64,000 nt of DNA from Cladobotryum mycophilum. Lineage: Eukaryota > Ascomycota > Sordariomycetes > Hypocreales > Hypocreaceae. The position numbers and the translations under genes are program-made. Under the pieces are notes generated by a model. The model was not told the origin of the DNA. It ran no database searches and worked only from the letters and a program-made list of their open reading frames with translations. Positions 32,825 through 45,099 of this stretch are shown here, one piece after another. Numbering within the stretch: position 1 is the stretch's first letter; each line of letters starts with the position of its first letter. The stretch lies in NCBI GenBank assembly GCA_036429605.1, contig CM071591.1, forward strand, positions 248,001 through 312,000, read 5' to 3'.

Positions 32825-35800
32825 GCTTATCAGTGGGCGCCACACCTTTGCATGAAGCTATGATTGCTATTATTCTGTTGGCTGAAATTAGCGTTGCTGT
32901 ACGGTGTTTCGGAGTGTATTTGATTCTGATGAATTTTTGTTTGTCCCACCATGTGTTCGCCAACGCTACAGAACACTTTTTCAACGGGGGAGAGGGGGGA
33001 GGGGGAGGGTTTTGGAGTTGGACAAGGTGTATGGTCTCTCCATTTTGTTTGTATGGTCTCGTCAACATGGGTTGGCCTTGTATGAACGGATCGGTCGGGT
33101 GGTTATTGACTTTTGGGCATGATCCCCATCATGGTTGCAGAATATTATGCAGCCTCTGGCATTAGAATTGATAATGATGTAACCCTACCTACCTGATCCT
33201 AGTTTACCAATGATAATACACAGACAATCAATGTTCAATTTGACACATGGCCTCGTTTTGATGAACTACTGCAAGGTGTTTAGCGATAAGAACCTTTTAC
33301 CCCGCTTATGTCTGTGGAATCGAACAACGATGGGATGTCCGACCACGAGATAAGAAGCATTTGGGAACCCTAGTAGGCACGCTCACGGCCATGGGAAATA
33401 TGATTTCTCATGAAAAAAAGGATTGCCCAAAAAAAATGGTGGGATTTTGAAGGATGAAGCAAGTGAAGCGAGGAACTATGAATAATTCGTTCCAGGGCGT
33501 ACTGCTACTAGCTGACCGGTGTGTATCATCAATATGCAGGCATTTTCAGCGTGACCTGGCATACAAATACCACACACACATGCAACAATTGATCCAAAAA
33601 TCCAGCAGCATGATCTCGATGGAATAAAGAGACACAAGCTGGGGTTTGCTGCAGGCTCAGGGGACCGGATTCCATACACACGGCTCGACGGGCTCTTTGG
33701 TGTGTTGCAACTCCGCGGCACACATCTAAGCTTAACATCCCCCTTCCCCTCCCCCCAGGAATGGCCACAACCGTACAGGGTAGGTAGTATCGAATGAGGA
33801 AGAGCATGGCATCATTTTGTCTCAGTTTAATAATATGCTTGCTTATCCTTCTGAAGCGTCAACGCTGGATCATTTTTGCCTTGTTCAGTCCTGTTCACTG
33901 AAGAAAGATCATCTTTGGCTCATACTTTTCCCCCAAACGCATCATACTGACCCCTTGACATTTCTACTTTCACTCTTGGACCCAATTGACATTCCTAGAC
34001 TAGACTGGCAACGTGTGTGTGTGTGCGTCACAACCGCTCATTGCAGCAACCCACCCATCAATAAAAAGAGAGAAAGCAAAAAAAAAGCAAAAAAATAGAA
34101 TAAGAATACCAACCTGGCTTCCTCTCTCTCTCTCTGGTCGGCGAAAGGGGGAACCACTTATCGCATCGATGCAGCCACGCCCCCCTTGCCTATCCCATGC
34201 CTTGGGCTGGCTGACGGGACGGCCCTAGTTCCCAAGGTAGAAGTGGGCTGGTGATTGATATAAGCTGAGGTGGGACATGCTGCCGTGGTTGTCTTTTTGA
34301 ACGAATTTGGAGATTTGTGCATGGGAGGAGAGAGAGAGAGAACCTTGGAAAGGGGGGGGTCCCATTTTGTATGATATCCCATGTAGAAGTTGGATTGTTT
34401 TGTAGTTATCGAGTCTTTGATGTATTCGTGTGTGTCGTTGTGTTGTGTTGGTTTTAATTGTTTTCTGCCTGGACACGTTTTCATGGTGTGCTGTGTGTCC
34501 GTGGGTAATCACGATGGATTGATTGCTCGGGGCAAGCGGATACGGGGAACTGTGGAACGATGCATGCAGCCCTGCAAAATAGACGAAACCATAAGCCGTT
34601 ACGGAAACGCCGTCTCATCCAATTGGCAAAACACATTTCTTTTTGGGCTATGATGGTGGTGGGGGAAAAGCATGTTGATCCCATCCCATCCTCCCCCTCC
34701 CAAAGGGGGTGAGAAAAGTATTACAGTAGACAAAGATCAAACGCAAATCACTTTTTGGAATGCTTGTAGTCATACATGCCGTCTTGAGATGCATTCTCAT
34801 AAAAACACTAAAGCCTCTTAGCTCATGCAATCATCTTCTGAGTAAGATGGTTCACCCAACGTTGGTTGCTGTAAAACATGCATAGTCTGTGCATGCATCA
34901 TACTGTTGGCAGTTTGATAGCTTATACTAATAGGTTTTTTATTGTGTGAATCTACACCTCGTGATCATGCTCATAGGTTGGCATCAAGTCCAGACCCCCA
35001 AGGGGAAAAAGGAAACCCGGACTTATTAGAAGGGCAGACAAGACATGTGGTCACTTGAGTGGCTTTGAGAGGGCGACAAAAGGATCAAAATTAGCTAAAC
35101 TGTCCCGCCTCACCGCAAATGTTGAATTCACAACATAAGAACCTTAATAAGTTCATCTGTCTGTTGGGGCAGCAGCCCGAAACGAAACTGAGCCTCAAAT
35201 CGTTTGCAAACGATGGGGAAAAAATGCGTTGAGTGGATTCGTCATACATGGCAAGCTGTAGGAGCCGTGATTACGCGGTGGCGGACAACTGCCGCTCCTT
35301 GAATACACCAGTTAGATATCGGCAGTCTACACGTGGGAGTGTCAGCAGCAAACATTTGGCTTTTCATGGCTGATGGGCTTGGAAAACCATAATTTTAAAA
35401 CAGTTCAACCCCTTTGTGAGCCAGAATGCCATCTTTTCTCATTGAATGAGACAACATCGCTGGTCAATGCGCCTAGTCGGTTCCCGATCCGCTTGGCTGT
35501 GTTGTTGGTAACCGGCCATTTTGTGCTTCTCTGTAGACCGTAGAGGTTGTCACTCAAGGTTTGCAGATCTTGTCAAGATCGCAACAGCATTCCGGATGCT
35601 GCAGGGCGTTTGTCCAGGTACAGATGATGACCCGCATCAAGAGCCACGTTTCAAAATGGGTGTGTCCACCAAAAATCCGGGTCCGATCCGGACATACTGC
35701 ATGTATTGAGCAGCAGATGAGACGGGAGGTTTCTATTCACATAAAAGTCAGCCATATGCTAGATAATGTTGTTGTGCCGTACGACGACGTGGTGTGTTTC

Positions 35801-36394
35801 CTGGCCATTGTTTCCCAACGTGCCCGTTTTGTCTGTCGGTGAGTCTAGTATGTTGTAGTTGGTAGAGTCCTTCTTGAAGCATCTTAGCTTGCTTCGCTGG
35901 ATGTCATCCGATTCTCCCACGTGGGTGGTGATGCCGTTTCTCAACGTTTGTGAGCAAAGAAGGACAGCAGGCAACTCCGCACAAAAAAGGCCGAATCCCA
36001 TGTCTGAAGCTGTCCAGAAGTGGAGAGTCTAGGCAGGCTATGGTGAAAACCAAGTGCGCTAGAATGGGACGCTGAGCTGTGCAAATTGGGTACCAAGATG
36101 GATAACGTCTCAAAAGCAGGAACCCATCATCATCGTCGATGGAGACAAGAAACTTGAGGAATGGGCCCGTCATGAATCCATCCCTCAAGAAAGCACAACG
36201 AGCGTGTTCCTCTGGGAATAAGGTAAGGCAGTCGTGATGCTTCATGATTTGCTTGATGACGGGCAATTGACGTGGATGGCGGGGGGTTCACAGACAATTA
36301 GTACTAAGTTGCAGCAGCTGATGTGTTGGGGGTTAAGGATCCGCGGCAAGGAAAGGGCTCCATTCATTTGTATCCTCAGCAGCGATCATCGCAA

Positions 36395-36415
36395 TGGATG
36401 GATGGATGGGATGGA
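36395..36415. repeat. ATGG tandem tract
   Basis: Four to five ATGG units; an almost identical tract (ATGGATGGATGGATGGGA) recurs at 37223-37240 in the same intergenic interval. Confidence 0.75.
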
Positions 36416-37222
36416 CGGCATCAAGCTTTGTTGCCACGTCGAACAGGTCGATGTGGCCTAAAACACTGGGCATGCATGTGTACCCTCATCTTCATGCAAG
36501 CGGTCGGTCATGCAATTCAGTTGACATGTTGTTTGGATAGGTTGTCTCGGCTTTTGATGCTGCGCCTCACTCACTCACCCTCTTCTTCTGATAACAACTC
36601 GTCAAAGCTCACATAAGTTACCAGGTGGGTATGCCGAGTAAAGAAAAGCAAAAACCCCAAAAAGAAACAAAATAAAACAAAACAAAACAAAAGAGAAACA
36701 ATGCATCATCTGGCCCGTCTGTTCATTATGACGGAGACCAATCTTTGGCTGATGCTCACCGGTTTCTTATCATCCACCCAATTGGCAGGCATTGATCGCT
36801 TTGGATGTGGGTGGAGGAAACAAGGGAACCATCATCATGACTTCTAGGTGACCCCTCTTCGTACCGCACGTACAGAATCGCCCCACCTGCAGCGATACAT
36901 TACAAGCACTGCAACAGTAATACCAATTGAAGGCCTCCCCGGCATGAATTGGAGGGACGGGATTGGATGCAAAGGCATTTTCATTCCAATGGGGATAAAA
37001 GCGATTCCATAAGGCAAGGGGGGCGGTGTTACACACAAACGAAGAGCCAAACAGCCAAGCCAAGCAAAACCAAGCCAAGGGAGAAGAAGAAGGCCTCCAG
37101 CAACTAAAATCGTTCGCTTCTGCAGCTTCTCAGGCTATGACTGGTGTGCTAAAGAGTGCTTAGAGGCTAAGAGAACTAGGAGTGTTGTGGAAGAGGTAAT
37201 GCGCAGACGCTGTACGACATCA

Positions 37223-37240
37223 AATGGATGGATGGATGGG
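37223..37240. repeat. ATGG tandem tract, second copy
   Basis: Same 18-nt word as the tract about 830 nt upstream. Confidence 0.75.
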
Positions 37241-37936
37241 ACAAGAAAAAAGACTTAGTAAGAGATACAGCAGTAGCACTAAGTGATGGTACCAGTAATA
37301 CTAAAGTGGCACCTCTCAGGGTTGACTCTAGTAATATCAATAGGTACTACTTGTACAGGCAGCCCTTGGTCGGTAATCTATGATAACATCCAATCCACTA
37401 CAACTTGTAGGGGCTCAATGGCCCCCCCTCCAGCCCAATCTAGCCACTAAAACCCCGCGAATTTACCTTGTGCTTCAGCGATCTCCTCTCACTGACGGCA
37501 ATCCATGCCGGCCCCCTGAACTCGCTGATGAGACGCCCTTTAAGACGCCCTTTTTTAGTGGTCCTTCCATGTTTAGGTAGGTTGTTTGTTTGAGAGAGGT
37601 GTGTGAGGTGTGTGCTGTTTGTTTTGGGAGGGGGGGGCAGTTCCCAGGTTTGGGGGGCTTAGGTGCCATTCGGCAACCAGCCCTGTGCCTAGCAAGGTAC
37701 CTAATACCAGGTACATGCATTGGCCCATTGACAAGTCGCTCCAGGTTCCTGTTTCATTCACTGGCCACTCCAATCCCTTTTTTTCCCACCTAAACCTTGG
37801 TTTCCCTTTCCAAGGTGGTCTTGTCTTAATCAGTCTCCCTCCATCTCCCTCCCCCAACTTATCATCGACTAACCTCAGTCTGCCACGAATCAATCTCTCC
37901 CACCGCCGACGCACTGCCGCGCCAGATGTTCTCCCC

Positions 37937-40900
37937 ATGTCCAGCCCGCATCCCCAGTCCGAAAATGCCGCATCCGCTGCACTGGTGAACCAAGTAACCC
38001 GTGCCGATCGCCATAGCCATGCGCACCCGCTGCCGCACCCTGAGGTGTCTCTCCAGCATCACGATGCACCCCCGACGACCCTGGACATGCCCTCCTCCTT
38101 CTCCTCCTCCTCCCCCCAGCGTGACGCCGGCGGCGGCTCCCTGCAACCCAAACCCAAACCAAACAGACGGGAGCGGTAGCAATGATATAAAGACTGCCAC
38201 TTCCGCTGTCGCTGCCACTGCTGCTGCTGCTGCTGCTGCTCCTCCTGCTGCCAACACTCCCCGGCAGAGACAACATATGGGCCCATCGTTGCTGTCTCAG
38301 GCGTTGGCATCTGCTCGAGGCATTCCGCGGCAGCTGCCACCTTCCCACCCTACCAAGTCTCAATCACAACAAGACGACCTTCCCCGATACTCGACACTGC
38401 TAACCAACGGTGCATCCCCTCAACCTGCACGAGAAACCCGATCCTCACCTGCCACGCCGTCTATCGAATCGCGGGATGCCCTAGAACTTCGCAACGAGGG
38501 CGAGTCGCAATCCAACACAATGGCAACCATCACGCTTCCAGTCGCAACTGCGATTCCAGGACGGAGCCTGGCGACTGACCCACCGTCATTCAGTGTACAA
38601 TCTCTGACCGACGCCAAAGACATTTTCCTTGATCACCGGGAGTTCTTGGACAGGGCTCGAGGCAGAGTGTCAACATCTCTCGACATAGATCGAAAGTCCT
38701 TTGACTTCCACCCAGCATATGTTCACACATTCTCTGTGAGTCCTGATGAATCGACTACACCGACAAACGGCAGCTTCGTCAACTCGATACCGCCAGATAT
38801 GCCTGCACGCCCAGAGAATGAGATGGGGTCTGATTCACGACACCCTCAGCGACCCTTGGTTACCCCCGAGAAGACAGAAAAAATTTGGTCAATTGGAGTT
38901 GGAGATGGCAGCGAGGAAGATGGCCTGGTCGAGCAGTCAATTGCCGAAGCAATGGCCGGCGTCGAGCCAAATGCACGAAGTCGCAAGGCGAGCTACAGTC
39001 TACGATTCTTCAAAGAGGGTCTTCCTGCGGAGGACAAGGCGCGTCGGAAGGAACCCAAAGCCTCACAGCGAGAGAAACTGGTATCGACCCAAGAAGAGGA
39101 TGCTTCCCAAGCTGATGCAACACCACTGGATGATTTGAGCTCTCTAAAGAAGGCGGTGCCAGATGCGAAAGCACCAGTAGCGACGAAGTCCAAGTCTCCT
39201 CCAGCCCCGGAATTAGAGCTCTCTTCGACTGCCAAAGTACACGAAGAAATCATTCCTACCAGTGATGTCATCGGCGACAAGGCTGCACCACCGCGCAAGT
39301 CGCAGCCACAATCCACTGGTCATGAGGAGGCAAAATCGGCGGCACCTGTTCAAGAAGTGGGGCCGGAGCCGGTCGAAAGAGCCGAGACGGTGGAGGCGCC
39401 ACGGGAGTCACCTGATGCCTCCGAGGTCGGCGAGTCACAGTCGCATGATGCTCATGACGATGATGATGGAGACGCTGATGCCGACGCAGAGGCAGATGAG
39501 TCGGGCGAGGAAAAGATTTCGTCGGCCGTCTTTTTACCTCATCACGAGTTGGATGATTGTCGTGTAAGTGTGAGTGATGGCAGTGACACCGATGCAACCC
39601 GGCGACAGCGCTCGCATTCACAGAGTAAGACCCACCCGTGGCTTGTCAAAGCCGATGAGCCCGAGCCCGAAATCCGGGACAAGGACGAGGCCCCCCATCA
39701 AGTACCACACTCCAAATCTCGTGAGAATCTCGCTGCGCGCCGCACTGAGCCGGTAGTAGCAACGTCGGACGAGCTCGCCGTTGACGGCGAGTATGAAGTG
39801 AATCATGTTACCCCCTAAACTGTCCCGAGCCGTGACCCAATACGAAGACCATATCCATGACCATCAACATCAAACTCGTCGGCCGCTTGAAGCAATTGAG
39901 CTTATCCCATACAAGCATCAAGTTGGGGGCCATAATACCTTGTGGCGATTCTCTCGCCGCGCTGTCTGTAAGCAACTCAGCAATAGGGAAAATGAATTTT
40001 ACGAAACTATTGAGAGATATCATCGTGACTTGCTACCATTTCTTCCACGGTACGTTTCTAGGCCTTAAAAAGACTAGGTTGCGTCTGCACCTATGTCTCT
40101 CCAAACCCGAGACGATCATTCTCCCGTGATTGTTCGTCCTTTTGAACTGAGTTGCTAATAAGATGTTAGGTACATTGGCGTTTTGAACGTGACGTTTCAC
40201 AAAAAACCACGCAGAAAGAGCGTCATCAAGAGGGATGGGTCCGCGTCCATCGAGGGAAATATCCAAGATGATGCGGCTGCCAGGGAAGCCAATGATGGGG
40301 TCAAGGACAGCAAGAGAGCGGTGCCCGCTCGAATCATCAGTCAATCTTTGGCCAACGCTAACCTCCCCATTCCGACCGTCACCTTTGATGATAACAAACA
40401 TATTCTTCCTCGCAACCTTCTTCAGCCGACCTCGCCGCCAGAGTATTTGCATCGCCGAAGCATCTCTGCGTCAAAGGTTTTCAGTTCAGCCATCTCGCCA
40501 TTACATTCGAGACCGACAATGGAAGAACGGCCAAATAGCTGGGGCGCAACTACAGTCAATAAGAAGCTTCGCAATGAGGTCTTCAACGATGCCTTCCTAA
40601 AACAGCCCGTCGAAGTTCAAAAGCACCGACGTCCTCACCAGCGATCGGTCCCATTGCCCACGCTACAGCGGCTTCGTCCAAGTACCGCTGATGCTAGTCT
40701 GGCCAGCAACAGCCATACAAAGCCGAACGATGCTGATGCCGTCAAGAAACCAGCCTCACCACTTTTCCAACAAACGATTAGCGATCTTGGCCCCGGAATG
40801 GATCACATAAGAGCCGAAATGGAAGCGGCTACTGCAGTCAAGGATGTAACTGGGACAAGTGCCCCCGAGCCTGAGACTCTGATGGCCAACCACATAGCCG

Positions 40901-42033
40901 TGGCGAAGAAGAAGCGCAGATACTCTGCTGGTGGTCTCCGACGCAAGCCGCAGGATGTACGCGAATCCCGAGGAGATCTCAAATACTTTGAAGAAGCCGA
41001 TGATGCGGACTACAAACGAAGAGCAGACGACAAAAAATCGCCACTTCACATCACAAATACGATTACCGACGAGAACGGACATTACGTGGATACTAATGGT
41101 GCCATGGAGCAGCCTACCGAAGACGATCAACCCGTGGTAGAAGATGAATCTGTTCAGTCGGACCTCTCGAGGCCCACGGTGGAGTTTCAAAAAATTGCCC
41201 GGCCCAATAACCCAAAGGAGGCAAAAACCCAGCACAACAGAATCGAGTACTTTTTGTTGCTGGAGGATCTTACTGCTGGAATGAAACGACCCTGCATGAT
41301 GGACCTGAAAATGGGTACACGCCAGTATGGTGTCGAGGCGTCTCCGAGCAAGCAAAAGTCCCAACAGGAGAAGTGCAGGACCACAACCTCGGCAGAGCTT
41401 GGAGTGCGTATCTGTGGGCTGCAAGTTTGGAACGTGCAGTCTCAAAGCTATGATTTCCAAGACAAGTACTTTGGCAGGAAAGTCAAGGCTGGCCAGGAAT
41501 TCCAGGCTGCCCTAACAAAGTTCCTTTACAATGGTGTTGATTTGCATAGCATCCTGCGACATATCCCTGTTATATTGAGGAAGCTTTCGCAGTTGGAGCA
41601 GATTGTAACGGGCTTGCGTGGATATCGCTTTTACGCTGCGAGTCTTCTCATGTTTTACGATGGAGAGGCCTCTGATGAGAATGGAGGCTATGAAACGGCA
41701 TACGATTCAATGACGGACGCTGCAACGGATACCGAAGAGACGGCACGGAGACGGAGGAAGCCCCGAGAGATTGACTTTAAGGTTGCAGACTTTGCAAACA
41801 GCCTCACCCCATTGGATGAGGTGCAGGAAAAGCCATGTCCACCACAGCATCCGGATCAACCGGATGGCGGCTTCCTAAAGGGCTTGAGAAGCCTGAGGAA
41901 GTACTTTTTGCAGATACAGAGAGATACGCGGGCCGAATTGGGACTTGATCCCCGGGGTTGGAGTTCCGCGCAAGCAATGGACGGAATGACGACCATGGAC
42001 GACGACGAAGATCAGGGGATGATCAGCGTATAA
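37937..42033 (+). CDS. KCS1: inositol hexakisphosphate kinase Kcs1 (two apparent frame breaks)
   Basis: IPK-family kinase that makes inositol pyrophosphates from InsP6. One intron at 40050-40169 (GTACGT...TTAG) joins PFLPR to YIGVLNVTFHKKP. The catalytic part has HQVGGHNTLWRFSRRAVCKQL before the intron, the signature PCMMDLKMGTRQYG near residue 1077, and SLLMFYDGE near 1190. A disordered, poly-Ala and acidic N-terminal region precedes it. Two frame changes are needed. One lies between about 38105 and 38165, probably the C6 at 38112-38117. The other is at the C5 run around 39810-39815, just before the conserved PKLSRAVTQYEDH. Dropping one base at each gives exactly 1325 codons from ATG 37937. 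That ATG is chosen because its frame gives a well-composed N-terminus; a start near 38019 in the second frame is an alternative. Confidence 0.85.
38208..38248 (+). repeat. CTG/GCN trinucleotide run
   Basis: GCTGCTGCTGCTGCTGCTGC-type run inside the Kcs1 coding region, encoding eight consecutive alanines followed by PPAA; likely length-variable. Confidence 0.85.
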
Positions 42034-43139
42034 CGATACCACCACTTGGCGCCTGATGATTCTTGGAACGGATAATAACAATGATGATATGCTTCGCTGT
42101 TATAATGTTTATGCCTTTTTATCATTTTTATACTCCCTTGGAATTTTTCTTTTTCTTTTTCTTGGAGGTGTACAGTATGGATGGGATGACTGGAAAAACA
42201 CACACACAACGACATGGCACGTCTCATTTATCAAACAAACCTATACCACTGACGATATTCCCCGGCGTACTCGAGAACAGGGCGTGGCTGGACACCATCG
42301 CTTCCTCACTGTCAGGTGGAGGGGAGGGTTGAGCCAGACTGATTTTGATGGGTATATGAGTTGACTTCTTGGCAAAGCGTTGATTGCTCGAGGCGTTGGA
42401 GCAACTATTGGGTGGACCATCGGTTCACTTTTCTTTTTCTTCTCTTTCCTTTACTTGGCGTGGGAAAAGCCGAAAATGGTAATCAGATTGTTGAGAGAGT
42501 GTGTTTGTATGGTTTTTTTTATGATTGGAATGTATTTCTTTTTTTCTTTCTTTCTTTCTTTCTGTCTTGGCTGTAGGATGTACTTTGGGCGGCAGGGAAC
42601 TGGGTATAGGCGAAACAATGGAGCTTCGGGGATTTCCAGGATGGGAAAGGGTGCATTTAGAGTGCTAGAGAAAAAAACCCCATTAGATGTAAAGTTGTTG
42701 CCCAGATAATGATGATGATGCCTTTGGATGATGGTGTTGATGATGTGACTTGGTTACTTGTGCGTAGACTTTGGATCAGTGTATATACTGATGTCTTTTC
42801 TTTTCTTTCCTATTCGGGGTCCGCGGAGTGAGTGATGATAGAGCAGATTTGTCTTTGGTCATGATAAAACGACGGCATTTCATTTATGCCGTAGTTGGTC
42901 CATCAAGGCGTGGGGCCGGGTCTGTGGATGGTCGGTCTCGGTACGGTGCCCTTTTTTAGCAAGTCGTCGTCCACCCCTCCCATTCATTGTGGAGGTACTC
43001 CGTACTTTTGATGAAGTCACTTGTAACTTGTACATATAAGGCATTGAGTTGTCTGGGTCTACATGGAATTGCAAGAACAAACAACACATACCTACTCTTT
43101 TACCAAATATTTTAATTAATCCATCTTTTCGCTTTCACG
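42034..43139. other. intergenic, Kcs1 3' flank and oxidoreductase promoter
   Basis: T-rich sequence with a TTTC array at about 42540-42563. No gene seen. Confidence 0.6.
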
Positions 43140-44799
43140 ATGGGAGGCATCGCGTCGAAACTTCATGATGGCCTTGATACCGTACGCGACGTTTTGGGCA
43201 TCATCGCTGAGCTCGGCGCCAAGTACACGGCCACCATGAAGCGGGTATCGTCGGACGCAGGCCCGCCGGTATCGAACCCTACCTCGCCGTACTGGATGCA
43301 GGATCCGCCGTATCCAGAACTGCTGGACCTGCAGCACGATGTACCCGCGGAAGCGGACGTCGTCGTCATCGGGAGCGGCATCACCAGTGCGGGCGCTACG
43401 AGGACGCTGTGCGAATTGACTTCCGATGGGGGAAAGGGACCGGCGATTGTGGTCTTGGAGGCGAGGCAGCTGTGCAGCGGAGCGACGGCGAGGAATGGAG
43501 GACACATCAAGCTCACGGCGCACAGCGAATATGCCAGGCTCAGGAGGGCGTTTGGCGCTTCAAAGGCAAAGAAGATGGTCAAGATGCAGCTGAGCAACCT
43601 CGAGATCATGTCCGAGGTGGGGAGGCATATCCCCCAGGGAGAGGTGAGAAGGGTCGAGACGGTGGATTTTTTCATCAATGAGGAGGAGTTTGAGGATGCG
43701 AAGGGGGATGTGGAGGTGTTGAGGGAGGAGATACCGGGGGTGGGGATTGAGGTTTGGGATGGTAAAGGGGCGAAAGAAAAGGTGAGTGAAGAAGAAGAAG
43801 AAGAAGAAAAAGAAGAGGAATCATTGGACTTGAATCTTGAATGCTGACGGGATGGATAGTTTGGTGTGAATGACCATGTTGTGGGAGCTTTGTCATATAC
43901 AGCTGGCGCACTCTGGCCCTTTCGACTCATCAACAGCGTGTGGCATGAACTTGTCCAGCACTATCCCAACCTTGTCATTAGCACACACACACCTGTTGAG
44001 GCCATCACCGAAGGGGGCAAGTCATCACAATATCCCTACATTGTTCACACCTCAAGAGGAGCTGTCAAAGCACGCCATGTCCTCCATGCTACCAATGGTT
44101 ACACTACTCACCTCATCCCTGGTCTTCGCGGCTACCTCGTCGGCGTCAGGGGCCACATGACTGCCCAGCGCCCCGGCAACGACTTTCCCAGGATGCATGG
44201 AAACCGCTCTTGGTCCATCATATACGCCCCTGGGTTCGACTACGTCACCCAGCGTCCGGACGGGGAGGACGGGTCCCCCGGTGATCTGATGCTCGGTGGC
44301 GCGTTCTTCAAGAGCAAGGATGATGGGCTGGATCAGATTGGCACCGCGGATGATGGGAGGACGGATGCGGAGTCGTTGATGCACTTGAGGGGTAGCATGG
44401 CGACGCTGCATGAGCCCAATTGGGGGGCGGGAGGGGAGCTGAAGAAGGCTTGGAGTGGCATCATGGGGATGACGGGTGATATGCTGCCGTTCGTCGGGCC
44501 GCTTCCCAAGATGAAGGGCATCCCTGGGCCCTCTCTACAAAGTAAAGGGGGCTAGACAGTGCGGGACAATGGATAGCTGCGGGTTTCAACGGAGAGGGTA
44601 TGGTGTGGTCTTGGTTGAGCGGAACAGCAGTGGCTCTGCAACTCTTGGGCAAGGATCAGGAGGATCTTGAACGAGCAGTCGGACGGCCAGGGGGAAACTA
44701 GATGATTGGTATCCCGTTGAAGAAGTTGCGGTTGACGCGGCGCGGTTAACGAGGGCAGACCTGAGGAACCTGATTAAGAACGATGGTATAAAACTTTGA
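43140..44799 (+). CDS. FAD-dependent oxidoreductase, DAO superfamily (two apparent frame breaks)
   Basis: About 527 aa. Exon 1 is 43140-43781, an intron lies at 43782-43859 (GTGAGT, CTGAC, ATAG), and exon 2 is 43860-44799. The FAD Rossmann motif is VVVIGSGITSAGATRTL near 85; ATARNGGHIKL and HATNGYTTHLIPGL are typical of this fungal DAO group. Near the C-terminus the frame stops twice directly after G5 runs (around 44546-44550 and 44691-44695). In each case one extra G restores a conserved continuation: QWIAAGFNGEGM after the first, and DDWYPVEEV then RADLRNLI after the second. The total then is exactly 528 codons. Substrate is unknown (amino acid or amine). Retention of the GAA-rich intron would add an acidic tail and a stop at 43847. 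Confidence 0.83.
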
Positions 44800-45099
44800 G
44801 TTGGGAAAGTGAGGATTTGGTGAGGATAGTAGAGTTATTGAAAGTGTTTACTTCGTATTCACTTGATAGTCGCTTTTTTATGCATGATGCTGGTTATACG
44901 GAGCAACGTTAGTGCCATTTAGCAGAGCCTTTTTTTCTATCTCTTGAAAGAAACTGATTTCATGTTTCTTTTTCTTCCTTCTCTTTGACATCGCCACATG
45001 CACTTCTCGTGTTGTGTATCCGACAGCTTGGTCTGGTGCAAATAAACAACAACAAACTATTAGCTTTTTCTACCGCATGACTAAAAAAACAAAATCGCC
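44800..45099. other. short intergenic gap
   Basis: AT-rich 3' flank of the oxidoreductase and promoter of the GTPase gene; nothing else seen. Confidence 0.6.

Larger units (their letters stand above)
32825..37936. other. 5.1-kb gene-poor interval upstream of Kcs1
   Basis: No convincing coding region on either strand: frames are short, lack domains and do not splice into anything recognisable. Local features are a G-rich tract at 32985-33010, GA and CT microsatellites near 34120-34340, two GGAT arrays (36395-36415 and 37224-37240), and CT-rich sequence from 37740 onward. The right part is probably a long promoter and leader of the kinase gene; a non-coding transcript is possible but cannot be seen from sequence. 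Confidence 0.55.

Noticed and set aside
38059..38363. Long antisense frames opposite Kcs1, rich in Gln, Gly or Ala.
   Set aside because: Shadows of the CTG and CCT repeats in the sense coding sequence.
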